Source: Zunongwangia pacifica (lineage in GTDB: Bacteria; Bacteroidota; Bacteroidia; Flavobacteriales; Flavobacteriaceae). From it: a DNA stretch of 64,000 nucleotides. The stretch spans positions 1 through 64,000 of the forward strand of contig NZ_JAKHSK010000008.1 of NCBI RefSeq assembly GCF_023499215.1. The letters are read 5' to 3'. The notes beneath the pieces were generated by a model. It was not told the DNA's origin, did not search any database, and was given only the letters and a program-made list of their open reading frames with translations. The translations under genes were made by a program, and so were the position numbers. This document shows positions 26,611-35,804 of this stretch, one piece after another (positions within the stretch are counted from its first letter, which is position 1; each line of letters opens with the position of its first letter).

Positions 26611-27564
26611 ATGTCTGACGTTAGCTTACTAGAGAATTTTGTACAAAAGCATAAAAGCTTAAAAGGTGAAATAAGTAAAGTAATTGTAGGACAGGAAAAA
26701 GTAATCGATCAAATACTGCTCTCCGTTTTTTCCGGAGGGCATTCTTTGTTAATAGGCGTTCCCGGTCTGGCGAAAACCTTAATGGTAAATACCATTTCTA
26801 AAGCTTTGGGACTGGATTTTAAGCGTATTCAGTTTACGCCAGATCTTATGCCGAGTGATATACTGGGGTCAGAAATTCTTAATGAAAAACGCGAATTTCA
26901 GTTTATAAAAGGCCCTGTGTTTACCAATATATTGCTGGCAGACGAGATAAACCGCACACCTCCAAAAACACAGGCAGCCCTGTTAGAAGCCATGCAGGAA
27001 AAATCGGTAACTGTAGCAGGGCACCGGTATCATTTAGATTCGCCTTATTTTGTGCTGGCTACACAAAACCCTATAGAGCAGGAAGGAACCTATCCTTTGC
27101 CAGAGGCGCAGTTAGACCGCTTTATGTTTGCGATTAATCTGGAATATCCCACTTTCGAGGAAGAAGTAAGTGTCGTTAAAAATACCACTAGCGATAGGCA
27201 ATATGATATCAAATCGTTGTTTACTTCAGCCGAGATTAGCGATATTCAGCAGCTCATTAGAAAAATTCCGGTGGCAGATAATGTGATCGAATATGCTGTA
27301 AAATTGGTAGGAAAAACCCGCCCAAATTCAGAGGCTGCTCCCGCGCTTGTAAAAAATTATTTAGATTGGGGAGCCGGGCCAAGAGCTTCGCAAAACCTTA
27401 TCCTTGCGGCAAAAACTCATGCAGTCATAAATGGTAAATTCTCTCCCGATAAAGAGAATGTTCAGGCCGTAGCGATTGGCATATTGCGTCACCGAATCAT
27501 CAAAAATTATAAAGCCGAAGCCGAAGGTGTTACTGTCGAAAGCTTAATCAAAGAACTTTTCTGA
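26611..27564 (+). CDS. MoxR-family AAA+ ATPase
   Basis: 317 residues. Walker A is GVPGLAKT, Walker B is ILLADEINRTPPKTQAALLE, sensor 1 is VLATQNPIEQEGTYPLPEAQ, followed by LDRFMF and the MoxR lid domain. MoxR ATPases act as chaperones that insert cofactors or metals into von Willebrand-factor-type proteins. The usual DUF58 and BatA/BatB partners are not adjacent here; the gene starts 13 bp after the SurA-like gene and is the last of its transcript. Target proteins are therefore unknown. Confidence 0.9.
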   Translation: MSDVSLLENFVQKHKSLKGEISKVIVGQEKVIDQILLSVFSGGHSLLIGVPGLAKTLMVNTISKALGLDFKRIQFTPDLMPSDILGSEILNEKREFQFIKGPVFTNILLADEINRTPPKTQAALLEAMQEKSVTVAGHRYHLDSPYFVLATQNPIEQEGTYPLPEAQLDRFMFAINLEYPTFEEEVSVVKNTTSDRQYDIKSLFTSAEISDIQQLIRKIPVADNVIEYAVKLVGKTRPNSEAAPALVKNYLDWGAGPRASQNLILAAKTHAVINGKFSPDKENVQAVAIGILRHRIIKNYKAEAEGVTVESLIKELF

Positions 27565-27900
27565 TAATCTGCTATAATCATCTGCTTTTAGAAGCTACCG
27601 GAGAAATTGCTTCTTAAATAGATTCCTTTTTTATAGTGATAGATAATTAAGAATGGCTATAAATAAAATCAATTGCTTCTTTGAAGTGATGTAGTTTATT
27701 AAATTCTTAAAAATACACGTCAATTTTTGCGTACTATGTTTTTTGAGGTGATAGTGTTTGTCTTTTATTGAATATTCTGCCTTCTTGAAATCTGTTGCAA
27801 CCCCTTTTACTCAAACCTTTTAGAAGGGCTTTTGATTTTCGAAATCCGCTTAAATTTCTTATTTTTGTTGGACTTTTTTAGAACAAAAACTCTTAAAACA
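27565..27900. other. Intergenic region between moxR-type gene and aconitase
   Basis: 336 bp, AT-rich. I see no open frame of note, no tRNA and no strong hairpin; AGAAGC and GCTTCT at about 27589-27614 could form a weak stem with a 13-nt loop. The only clear signal is the -7 element near its right end. Confidence 0.6.
27860..27867 (+). promoter_or_regulatory. -7 element TATTTTTG before aconitase
   Basis: TATTTTTG lies 33 bp before the ATG at 27901. It argues against an upstream in-frame start at 27832, which would lie before the transcription start. No TTG is seen at the standard spacing. Confidence 0.5.
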
Positions 27901-30168
27901 ATGGCATACGATATTGATATGATCAAAAAGGTGTACGACCAGATGGCAGATCGTGTTACTAAAGCACGTGAAGTTGTTGGTAAACCTTTAACTCTTGCAG
28001 AAAAAATTCTTTATTCTCATTTATGGGACGGTGAAGCAACCAAAGCTTACGAGAGAGCAAAAGATTATGTAGAATTCTCTCCAGATAGAATTGCCTGCCA
28101 GGATGCAACTGCACAAATGGCTTTATTGCAATTTATGCAAGCTGGTAAAAAGAAAGTAGCTGTTCCTACCACAGTACACTGTGATCACCTTATTCAGGCA
28201 AAAATGGGAGCTGCAATCGATCTGCAAAGTGCCAATAAATCAAGTAGCGAGGTTTTCGATTTTCTAGAATCTGTTTCTAATAAATACGGCATTGGTTTCT
28301 GGAAACCTGGTGCCGGGATTATTCACCAGGTAGTATTAGAAAATTATGCATTCCCTGGAGGAATGATGATTGGTACCGATTCTCACACGGTTAACGCAGG
28401 TGGTTTAGGTATGGTGGCTATTGGTGTTGGTGGTGCCGATGCTGTAGATGTTATGGCAGGTATGCCATGGGAGCTTAAATTCCCTAAGCTTATTGGTGTG
28501 AAATTAACCGGTAAACTTTCAGGATGGACAGCCCCTAAAGATGTCATTCTTAAAGTTGCAGGTATCTTAACCGTAAAAGGGGGGACCGGTGCAATTATCG
28601 AATATTTTGGTGAAGGTGCCCGTTCTATGTCTTGTACCGGTAAAGGTACCATTTGTAACATGGGAGCTGAGGTTGGTGCAACCACTTCAACTTTTGGTTA
28701 TGATGAGTCTATGGAGCGTTACTTAAAAGCGACCAACCGCGAGGATGTAGCTGAAGCAGCTAACGTGGTAAAAGAGCATTTAACCGGTGATGATGAGGTT
28801 TACGCTAATCCAGAACAATATTTTGATGAAGTTATCGAAATTAACCTTTCTGAATTAAAACCTCACTTAAACGGACCTTTCACTCCAGATTTAGCCACTC
28901 CAATTTCTGAAATGGGAGAAAAAGCGAAGGAAAATGACTGGCCAATCAATGTAGATTGGGGATTAATTGGGTCTTGTACCAACTCTTCTTATGAAGATTT
29001 AACCCGTGCCGCTTCCATTGCAAAGCAGGCGGTTGACAAGAAAATAAAATCAAAATCAGATTTTGGTATTAACCCGGGATCTGAACAAATTAGATATACC
29101 GCAGAGCGTGACGGACTTTTACAGATTTTTGAAGATCTGGATGCTACTGTATTTACAAATGCCTGTGGACCATGTATCGGTCAGTGGGATCGTAGTGACC
29201 GTAAGGGAGAAGAGAAAAACACTATTGTTCATTCTTTTAACCGTAACTTTTCTAAGCGTGCAGATGGTAATCCAAATACACACGCTTTTGTAGGTTCTCC
29301 AGAGATGGTTGCTGCTATTGCGATTTCAGGGCGTTTAGATTTCGATCCAACTCGTGATAAATTAATCAACGAGGATGGGGAAGAGGTAATGCTAGATGAA
29401 CCACAAGGAATTGAACTTCCAACAAAAGGTTTCGCGGTAGAAGATGCAGGTTATATCGCGCCAAAAGAAGATGGTAGTAGTGTAGAAGTAAAAGTAGCTG
29501 AAGACAGTGAGCGTTTACAATTACTTACTCCTTTTGAGCCTTGGGATGGTAAAAACCTAACAGGGGCTAAATTATTAATTAAAGCTTGGGGTAAATGTAC
29601 TACCGACCATATTTCTATGGCGGGTCCCTGGTTACGTTACCGTGGTCACTTAGATAATATTTCTAATAACTGTCTTATTGGTGCTGTAAATGCGTACAAT
29701 AAGAAAACCAACTTTGTAAAAAATCAGCTTACAGGAGAGTACGATGGCGTACCTGCTGTACAAAGAGAATACAAAAAAGAAGGAGTGCCAACAGTGGTTG
29801 TGGGAGATCACAACTATGGGGAAGGTTCTTCTCGTGAGCATGCTGCTATGGAGCCTCGTCACTTAGGTGTTAAAGTGGTACTGGTAAAATCTTTTGCCCG
29901 TATTCACGAAACTAACCTTAAGAAACAGGGAATGTTAGCGCTTACTTTTGTAAACGAAAATGATTATGATCTAATTCAGGAAGATGATACGTTTAACTTT
30001 GTGGACCTTGCTGAATTTGCTCCAGATAAGGAAATCACGATCGAGATCGTACATGCTGATGGATCTAAAGATACCATTAAAGCTGAGCATACCTACAACT
30101 TACCACAAATCGAATGGTATAAGCATGGTTCAGCATTAAACTTAATCAAAAAGGAAAATGCCGCTTAA
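27901..30168 (+). CDS. Aconitate hydratase, mitochondrial-type
   Basis: 755 residues from the ATG at 27901. It converts citrate to isocitrate in the TCA cycle. Iron-sulphur ligands are visible in [11 protein letters not shown] and [10 protein letters not shown]. Substrate motifs include [13 protein letters not shown] and [12 protein letters not shown], and the C-terminal swivel domain carries [20 protein letters not shown]. The length and segment order match the mitochondrial-type enzymes common in Bacteroidota, not the longer AcnA or AcnB of E. coli. It is monocistronic, with a strong terminator. Confidence 0.95.
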   Translation: MAYDIDMIKKVYDQMADRVTKAREVVGKPLTLAEKILYSHLWDGEATKAYERAKDYVEFSPDRIACQDATAQMALLQFMQAGKKKVAVPTTVHCDHLIQAKMGAAIDLQSANKSSSEVFDFLESVSNKYGIGFWKPGAGIIHQVVLENYAFPGGMMIGTDSHTVNAGGLGMVAIGVGGADAVDVMAGMPWELKFPKLIGVKLTGKLSGWTAPKDVILKVAGILTVKGGTGAIIEYFGEGARSMSCTGKGTICNMGAEVGATTSTFGYDESMERYLKATNREDVAEAANVVKEHLTGDDEVYANPEQYFDEVIEINLSELKPHLNGPFTPDLATPISEMGEKAKENDWPINVDWGLIGSCTNSSYEDLTRAASIAKQAVDKKIKSKSDFGINPGSEQIRYTAERDGLLQIFEDLDATVFTNACGPCIGQWDRSDRKGEEKNTIVHSFNRNFSKRADGNPNTHAFVGSPEMVAAIAISGRLDFDPTRDKLINEDGEEVMLDEPQGIELPTKGFAVEDAGYIAPKEDGSSVEVKVAEDSERLQLLTPFEPWDGKNLTGAKLLIKAWGKCTTDHISMAGPWLRYRGHLDNISNNCLIGAVNAYNKKTNFVKNQLTGEYDGVPAVQREYKKEGVPTVVVGDHNYGEGSSREHAAMEPRHLGVKVVLVKSFARIHETNLKKQGMLALTFVNENDYDLIQEDDTFNFVDLAEFAPDKEITIEIVHADGSKDTIKAEHTYNLPQIEWYKHGSALNLIKKENAA

Positions 30169-30210
30169 TGGTAATCCCTTAAAGGATTAATGTTTTAAAT
30201 AAAATTTGCT

Positions 30211-30241
30211 AAAACTCCCACTATATTTAGTGGGAGTTTTT
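30211..30241 (+). terminator. Intrinsic terminator of the aconitase gene
   Basis: Perfect 13-bp arms AAAACTCCCACTA and TAGTGGGAGTTTT with a 4-nt loop, followed by T residues. It lies 43 bp past the aconitase stop. Confidence 0.88.
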
Positions 30242-30249
30242 GTTTTATC

Positions 30250-30257
30250 TATTTTTG
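30250..30257 (+). promoter_or_regulatory. -7 element TATTTTTG abutting the TlpA-like gene
   Basis: TATTTTTG ends 4 bp before the ATG at 30262, so transcription should begin at or beside the start codon (possible leaderless mRNA). Confidence 0.4.
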
Positions 30258-30261
30258 TAGT

Positions 30262-30825
30262 ATGAAAAAGTTTTTTAAAAACGAGTGGATAAACATTATT
30301 ATGGTGGTGATTATTTTGGCAATGATCATTCCCCAAACAAGAACCCCAATTGCTATTGTTTTTAATAAGCTTATTGCTTCAAATCCAGGAGTGACCGATG
30401 AAGAGGAACGCCCAGAAATAGAATCGTATAACTGGATATTAGAAGACCGTTTTAAAAATGAAGTCGATTTTAACCAATTTAAGGGAAAGGTGATTCTAAT
30501 AAATTACTGGGCCACCTGGTGCCCGCCATGTATTGCAGAAATGCCGAGTTTAGATGAGGTATATCAGGATTATAAAGATAAAGTGGTTTTTCTTTTTATT
30601 AGTGGAGAGGATTTGGAAAAAAGTCAGGGGTTTATGAACGCTAAAGGCTATGATTTACCGGTATATCGCATGAAAACCAATTATCCCGATCCTTTAGAAG
30701 GCTACAAATTGCCAACCTCTTATCTTATCGACAAAAATGGGAAGATCGTGATTAAAAAAGAAGGTGCTGCCGATTGGAACAGTGCCGGTTTTAGAAATAC
30801 TTTAGACCAGCTTTTGGCTCATTAA
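30262..30825 (+). CDS. TlpA-like membrane-anchored thioredoxin
   Basis: 187 residues. One N-terminal membrane anchor (about residues 9-33, WINIIMVVIILAMIIP) places a thioredoxin domain (about 52-185) in the periplasm. The active site is WATWCPPC, followed by IAEMPSL, and the cis-proline loop is in YKLPTSYLID. TlpA/ResA-type proteins keep cysteines reduced, for example for cytochrome c maturation; no such genes are adjacent. Its stop codon shares the TTAA at 30822-30825 with the stop of the convergent crtY gene. Confidence 0.88.
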   Translation: MKKFFKNEWINIIMVVIILAMIIPQTRTPIAIVFNKLIASNPGVTDEEERPEIESYNWILEDRFKNEVDFNQFKGKVILINYWATWCPPCIAEMPSLDEVYQDYKDKVVFLFISGEDLEKSQGFMNAKGYDLPVYRMKTNYPDPLEGYKLPTSYLIDKNGKIVIKKEGAADWNSAGFRNTLDQLLAH

Positions 30826-31964
30826 AAGCGGAATTTTCTGAAAAAGGAAATAATAAATTCAGGGTCAAAAAGGCTAAACATGATCTTTAAATCTTCGCTA
30901 AAAGAAGTTTCTTCATCCAAATAGGCAAAAATTTCCTCTACCGAATTTTTACGGTAGAATTTACTGAAAATCTGTTCTCCTTTGTCGTTTCTACGGGCAA
31001 GTACATCTAAAAAAATGGCATCGTAAATTTTATATTTTTTTCTGAAAAGATCTTTAGAAGGTTCGTGACCAGATTTAATATTTTCGATGATTTTTGAGAT
31101 GTTTTTTTCGGTGTGTTTAAAGGCGTAACCCGTAGAACCCTTAACCCAGCCGCCACCGGTACCGATTTTGGTGATTTTATCACTATTATTTTTATCGAAG
31201 GGGAAATCGGTCATGGGGATAACGCCCTGCTCTTCCTTTGTAATTTCGTAATAATCTGATTTTAAGTATGTTGAAATGTAGTGTTGTAGCTGCTCGTTAT
31301 AGATAGTTTCTTCTGTAAGAAACGGAGTGAAAAAGGTATATTCCACGAGCGCTTCGTTTTCAGAGAAAGGTAAAATATAGGTGAAACTTGTACTGTTTTT
31401 ATAACGAAGCCTAAAATCCATCATCGTAAATTGATTAGTCGTAAAAACAGGCGATTCAGATTTTATGTGATAGCCTTTAAAATGCTGGTAAATCTTGGTG
31501 TGCTCATTGGTCTCGTAATAAGCGGAAGGTATACGGCTATCAAAAAAGTGAGTGGCATTGTAGGTCTTGTTTTTGCCTATCGCTTTCATGGTTACCGGAT
31601 CGATTTCTGAAATTTCATCTTCTATTAAAATGAAGTCTTTAGATTTACCAATTTCAGCTAACGCATATTCAAAAAAATCTTCAGAAGTCAGCATTTTATA
31701 GGAATAGGGAGCAAGGTCTAAATGTTCATTAGCAATAGTAGAAATAAATTTCCCTTTTTGCCATTCCGCAGTAATTAAAGCATCCCAACGACCATGGCCT
31801 TTTTCCCAAAAACACCATGTTTTATCTTTGGTGATTTTAAAAGAAGGATCGATAATCGCTATTTTCTTTCCTTTAAAGAAAACATCATCTTTTAAGCGCA
31901 AAGCGAGCTGAAGTCCTGCCAGGCCGCCCCCAACAATCGCATAAAAATATACAGGGCCTAGCAT
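30822..31964 (-). CDS. crtY: Lycopene beta-cyclase
   Basis: 380 residues. CrtY closes both ends of lycopene to beta-carotene at the membrane. An N-terminal FAD-binding motif FYAIVGGGLAGLQLALRL is followed by KDKTWCFWEKGHGRWD, and the family region TDFPFDKNNSDKITKIGTGG lies in the middle. Last gene of the merR-crtI-crtB-crtZ-crtY operon, 9 bp after crtZ. The start at 31964 gives a proper Rossmann strand; no better alternative is present. Confidence 0.92.
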   Translation of the reverse strand: MLGPVYFYAIVGGGLAGLQLALRLKDDVFFKGKKIAIIDPSFKITKDKTWCFWEKGHGRWDALITAEWQKGKFISTIANEHLDLAPYSYKMLTSEDFFEYALAEIGKSKDFILIEDEISEIDPVTMKAIGKNKTYNATHFFDSRIPSAYYETNEHTKIYQHFKGYHIKSESPVFTTNQFTMMDFRLRYKNSTSFTYILPFSENEALVEYTFFTPFLTEETIYNEQLQHYISTYLKSDYYEITKEEQGVIPMTDFPFDKNNSDKITKIGTGGGWVKGSTGYAFKHTEKNISKIIENIKSGHEPSKDLFRKKYKIYDAIFLDVLARRNDKGEQIFSKFYRKNSVEEIFAYLDEETSFSEDLKIMFSLFDPEFIISFFRKFRF

Positions 31965-31973
31965 AGGTTGGGG

Positions 31974-32429
31974 TTACTTAGATTTTTTGAAGTATTTAAA
32001 AGGTACAAATAGCATCCCAAAGTTTTCACCGTCTTCTTTACCAATATGTTTGTGATGCATTTTATGTGCTCTTCTAATACCTTTTGCATACGTGCTATTG
32101 GCGTTTCTAAAGATCTTAAAACGCTGATGGATAAAAATATCGTGAACGCTAAAATAGGCGATTCCGTAGGCTAAAATTCCTAATCCAATAGGTAAGGTAA
32201 ACCACACATTTTCATAGCGCCATAAAAGAAAACAGCCAATACTTACCGCCGCGTAAAATACAAAAAACAGGTCGTTACGTTCCCACCAGCTGCTGTGATC
32301 TTTTTGGTGATGGTCTTTGTGAAGGCTCCATAAAAAGCCATGCATAATGTATTTATGGGTAAACCATGCCATACCTTCCATGCCTATAAAAGTGGCTAAA
32401 AATATTGCGATCCAAAGTACTGTAGTCAT
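31974..32429 (-). CDS. crtZ: Beta-carotene 3-hydroxylase
   Basis: 151 residues, three or four membrane helices. The di-iron histidine boxes are in place: HKYIMH near residue 25, HKDHHQKDH at about 38-46, HDIFIHQRF and AHKMHHKHIGKEDGENFG. CrtZ hydroxylates the rings of beta-carotene to zeaxanthin. It belongs to the fatty-acid-hydroxylase superfamily. The gene lies 16 bp after crtB and 9 bp before crtY. Confidence 0.93.
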   Translation of the reverse strand: MTTVLWIAIFLATFIGMEGMAWFTHKYIMHGFLWSLHKDHHQKDHSSWWERNDLFFVFYAAVSIGCFLLWRYENVWFTLPIGLGILAYGIAYFSVHDIFIHQRFKIFRNANSTYAKGIRRAHKMHHKHIGKEDGENFGMLFVPFKYFKKSK

Positions 32430-32445
32430 AGGTTAAAAATACAAA

Positions 32446-33285
32446 TTATATAAGATTTAGTCGGCATGAGATATAAGACTTTGCAAGTAATCCTGCTTTT
32501 TGGTAATCTGATACCCTAATTCGTTTTTTCTTGATTTCTAAAGACGGTGTTTGCTTTAATTTACACAGCAATTTTTTGTAATAAATATAAGCGGTATACA
32601 CCCCAAATTTCGCTTCTACGGGTAGGTGAATGATTCCGTTTAAGCCCTGTCTAAAATCTTCTTCAATTTCAGCAATAATCCTTTTTTTACTGGCTTCATC
32701 TAATTGATCAAGATTGGTGTTCGGAAAATAACTTCGGTTTAAATCTTCAAAATCGGCTTTTAGGTCTCTTAAGAAATTCACCTTTTGAAAGGCCGAGCCC
32801 AGGCTCATGGCAGATTCTTTAAGTTGGTCGTACTTTTTTTGATCTCCTTTTACAAATACTTTTAAGCACATAAGCCCCACCACGTCGGCGCTGCCGTAAA
32901 TATATTCTTTGTATTCCTGGATACTTAGGTAATCTGATTTGTGAAGGTCTAATCGCATACTTTTCATAAAAGCGACGTACAGTTCTTTATCGATATCGTA
33001 TTTATGTACGGTTTCCTGAAAAGCGTTAAGAATAGGATTTAGACTTATTTTATCTTCTAAAGCTTTATATAAATCGGTTTCAAAATCGTTGAATAACTTC
33101 TCCTTATCATAGTCATGAAAGCTGTCTACAATTTCGTCTGCAAATCGTACAAAACCATAAATATTATAAATGTCCTGCCGTATACTTGGAGCTAACATTT
33201 TTGTTGCAGAAGAAAAAGAAGTACTGTACGCATGGGTAACTTCTTTACTGCACGTTCTCGAGACAACGTCAAACATAGATTTCAT
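32446..33285 (-). CDS. crtB: Phytoene synthase
   Basis: 279 residues. CrtB condenses two geranylgeranyl diphosphates to phytoene. Both Asp-rich magnesium-binding motifs are visible: RFADEIVDSFHDYD and NFLRDLKADFEDLNRSYFP. The opening THAYSTSFSSATKML is the family start. No geranylgeranyl diphosphate synthase gene is in the window, so its substrate must come from elsewhere in the genome. It follows crtI after 4 bp. Confidence 0.94.
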   Translation of the reverse strand: MKSMFDVVSRTCSKEVTHAYSTSFSSATKMLAPSIRQDIYNIYGFVRFADEIVDSFHDYDKEKLFNDFETDLYKALEDKISLNPILNAFQETVHKYDIDKELYVAFMKSMRLDLHKSDYLSIQEYKEYIYGSADVVGLMCLKVFVKGDQKKYDQLKESAMSLGSAFQKVNFLRDLKADFEDLNRSYFPNTNLDQLDEASKKRIIAEIEEDFRQGLNGIIHLPVEAKFGVYTAYIYYKKLLCKLKQTPSLEIKKKRIRVSDYQKAGLLAKSYISCRLNLI

Positions 33286-33289
33286 AGCA

Positions 33290-34753
33290 TTAATTTTTAT
33301 TTTTTGTAATAAGCCCGGCGGTTAATTTTCCCGAGATCAATGATGGTGGAACTCCCGGGCCGGGTACCGTTAACTGCCCTGCAAAAAACAGGTTTTTTAC
33401 TTTTTTACTTTTAAGCTTAGGCCTTAAAAAGGCTGTTTGTAGCAAGGTGTTCGCTAGTCCGTAAGCATTTCCTTTATAAGAATTATAAGCTTCTTTAAAA
33501 TCATTTACGCAAAAAGACTCTTTAAATATAATATTATTTTTAACACTTTGATTGGTGATTTTTTCAAATCTAGTGATAATTTTTTCGAAATATGTATTTC
33601 TTAATGCCGGAGTGTCTTCGATATCGGGAGCAAGCGGAATTAAGAAGATTCCTGCTTCGTTCCCTTCGGGAGCAATATGATTATCGGTTACTGAAGGAAA
33701 ACTGGCATAGAAAAGCGGATTTTCGGGCCATTTTGGTGTATCGTAAATGTCCTGGGCATGTACATCAAAATCGGTATCAAAAAATAAGCTGTGATGTACG
33801 GTATCTTTTAATTTTTTATCGAAACCTACATAAAAAAGTAGGGATGAAGGGGCAAACGTGCGGCTCTCCCAGTATTTTTCTGAATATTGCCGATGTTGTT
33901 CAGGGAGTAGCTGTTCGCTATGATGATAATCTGCGCCACTAAGCACGATATCGCTGGCGATAAATTCATCATTTACATATAAACCTTTAGCGGTGTTATT
34001 TTCGACTTCGATTTTAGAAACATTGCTATTGGTTTTAATGGTTACGCCTAAACTTTCGGCTAAAGCCTGGATGCCAAGAATCACCTGGTACATTCCTCCT
34101 TTGGGATGCCAGGTTCCCAGCCCAAAGTCGGCATAATTCATAAAACTATAAAAAGAAGGCGTATTGGTAGGTTTGGCTCCTAAAAATAAGACCGGAAATT
34201 CAAGAATCTTAATAAGATTTTGATTGTTGAACTCTTTTCTAACCTTTTGGGATATGGTACTAAAAAACTGTCCGATCCTGGTAGCGGTTTGTGGCGTTAC
34301 CAGTTCTAATGGGGAAACCCCGGGGCGGTAGACCACATCTTTTATGGCGATATCGTAATTTTCCTGTGCTTCTTTAATAAATTTTTTTAAAGGTTTAGAG
34401 CTGCCAGGTTCTTCTTTTTCGAAAGCGGCATAAATTTTTTCAAGACTGTCTTCTATCGTTATACAATGTCCCTTTTCAAAATAAACACGGTAGGCAGGAT
34501 CTAGTTTTATTAACTCATAAAAGTCTTCCGGTTTTTTACCAAAATCGGCAAAAAAGCGTTCAAAAACATCGGGCATCCAGTACCAGGTGGGGCCAATATC
34601 AAATGTAAACCCATCTTTTTTTAATTGTCGCGCCCTACCACCAACCTCGTTGTTCTTTTCGTAGATCGTGATGTCGTAGCCTTCCTTAGCCAGGTAGCAT
34701 GACGCGGCAAGTGAAGCAAATCCAGAGCCAATAATGCTTATTTTTTGCTTCAT
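33290..34753 (-). CDS. crtI: Phytoene desaturase
   Basis: 487 residues. CrtI takes phytoene to lycopene in four desaturations. The N-terminal dinucleotide motif is IIGSGFASLAASCYLAKEGY, followed by GGRARQLKKDGFTFDIGPTW. The C-terminal FAD motif is LFFAGQLTVPGPGVPPSLIS, as in bacterial CrtI. It starts 1 bp after the stop of the merR gene and ends 4 bp before crtB, so the operon is very compact. Confidence 0.95.
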   Translation of the reverse strand: MKQKISIIGSGFASLAASCYLAKEGYDITIYEKNNEVGGRARQLKKDGFTFDIGPTWYWMPDVFERFFADFGKKPEDFYELIKLDPAYRVYFEKGHCITIEDSLEKIYAAFEKEEPGSSKPLKKFIKEAQENYDIAIKDVVYRPGVSPLELVTPQTATRIGQFFSTISQKVRKEFNNQNLIKILEFPVLFLGAKPTNTPSFYSFMNYADFGLGTWHPKGGMYQVILGIQALAESLGVTIKTNSNVSKIEVENNTAKGLYVNDEFIASDIVLSGADYHHSEQLLPEQHRQYSEKYWESRTFAPSSLLFYVGFDKKLKDTVHHSLFFDTDFDVHAQDIYDTPKWPENPLFYASFPSVTDNHIAPEGNEAGIFLIPLAPDIEDTPALRNTYFEKIITRFEKITNQSVKNNIIFKESFCVNDFKEAYNSYKGNAYGLANTLLQTAFLRPKLKSKKVKNLFFAGQLTVPGPGVPPSLISGKLTAGLITKNKN

Positions 34754-34754
34754 T

Positions 34755-35648
34755 TTAAATGGTTTTTGTAAAATTATTCAAATCGCGGTATATTTTTATA
34801 TTTTCGGGTAAAGCGGTGTCTTTGATCATATTCGCTTTATGCCCAAATAGATTGAGTTCGTATTGGCGACCATCACAAATGATTTCCTGAAACTCATTGA
34901 TAAAATCCTGCATATTTACAGGGGCAATGGTACAGTAACTTAAAAACCGTACGTTAGGATAGCGTTCCAGTAAAAATTTCATGTTAGAAAGCGGCAAACT
35001 TGGTCCCAAAAAGATAGTTTGATATCCGGCATGTAAGAGCAGGTATTGTATGTATAAAATGCCAATGTCATGAATTTCGTTTTCGGGCAGAAAAAGAATA
35101 AAAAGATCGTCTTTAGAGGGATCTTTAGTGCTTTTTATATCAACAATATTTAAGTACAGTTTTTGTTTGATTAAATCTACGATATAATGCTCGTGGATAG
35201 GTTTTATGGTATCTGTTTGCCAAAGCATTCCCACTTCATTTAAAAGCGGAAGAAAGATATCGTTAAAGATGGTTTTAAAGCTTTTCTTTTCGAGTAAGCC
35301 CTTGTAGGTCTTATCGAAAAGTGTCTCATCAAAATTCATCATGGCCATCTTAAATTGGTTGATCGCCCTGTTTTCGTCACTAATGCTAGACGTGATACGA
35401 TGTACCATTGCGGTAATTTCTTCCTCGCTTAGTTTTGAAATTCTGGAGATTTTATACCCATTTTCGTTAAGAAAAGCGATGTTTAATATTTTTTGAAGAC
35501 TGGAACTATCGTACATCCTAATGTTGGTCTCGGTACGTTCCGGGCTTAAAATATTATAGCGTTTTTCCCACATTCTTATGGTGTGTGCCTTGATACCGCT
35601 AAGGTTTTCTAGGTCTTTAATGCTAAAGTTTTGTTTGATTAATTCCAT
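34755..35648 (-). CDS. MerR-family, cobalamin-binding regulator (CarH/LitR-like)
   Basis: 297 residues from the ATG at 35648; an in-frame TTG at 35669 overlaps the promoter. N-terminal MerR helix-turn-helix (residues 8-75; IKDLENLSGIKAHTIRMWEK). A helical domain with W143-x9-E153-H154 (MLWQTDTIKPIHEHY) follows, then a B12-binding domain with ExHxxG (E191-I-H193-D-I-G196). Trp, Glu-His and the lower-ligand His are the features that let CarH bind adenosylcobalamin and release DNA in light. It heads the crt operon and should repress it in the dark. The match by motif and context is strong; B12 binding is untested. Confidence 0.88.
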   Translation of the reverse strand: MELIKQNFSIKDLENLSGIKAHTIRMWEKRYNILSPERTETNIRMYDSSSLQKILNIAFLNENGYKISRISKLSEEEITAMVHRITSSISDENRAINQFKMAMMNFDETLFDKTYKGLLEKKSFKTIFNDIFLPLLNEVGMLWQTDTIKPIHEHYIVDLIKQKLYLNIVDIKSTKDPSKDDLFILFLPENEIHDIGILYIQYLLLHAGYQTIFLGPSLPLSNMKFLLERYPNVRFLSYCTIAPVNMQDFINEFQEIICDGRQYELNLFGHKANMIKDTALPENIKIYRDLNNFTKTI

Positions 35649-35666
35649 ATTACCTGTGATACTAAA

Positions 35667-35674
35667 CAAATCTA
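35667..35674 (-). promoter_or_regulatory. -7 element TAGATTTG of the merR-crt operon
   Basis: On the minus strand TAGATTTG fits TAnnTTTG and lies 18 bp before the merR ATG. It sits inside TTTAG-ATTTG-TTTAG, a small direct repeat that could also bind the regulator. No TTG is seen 19 bp upstream. Confidence 0.45.
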
Positions 35675-35714
35675 AATAAATAGTACCTGTAATTTACATA
35701 GGGAAAAGTTAAAA

Positions 35715-35744
35715 TGTTTAATCTATGCGTTAATTGATTAAACA
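35715..35744. promoter_or_regulatory. Inverted repeat upstream of the merR-crt promoter
   Basis: Perfect 9-bp arms TGTTTAATC (35715-35723) and GATTAAACA (35736-35744) are separated by 12 bp. The element ends about 41 bp upstream of the -7 element and is not followed by a T run in either transcript. It is a plausible operator for the CarH-like protein. Confidence 0.5.
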
Positions 35745-35804
35745 AAATTTAAAAAAATGGGAAATAGGATCGTTTTTTAAGTGCTGTAAAAACAAAGAAA
35801 TTCT

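Noticed and set aside
26611-27564. MoxR ATPase as part of a defence or gas-vesicle-like system
   Set aside because: No von Willebrand-type or other partner genes nearby; it sits at the end of a foldase transcript.
35715-35744. Inverted repeat upstream of merR as a terminator of an upstream gene
   Set aside because: AT-rich arms, 12-nt spacer and no T run after the stem; operator is more likely.
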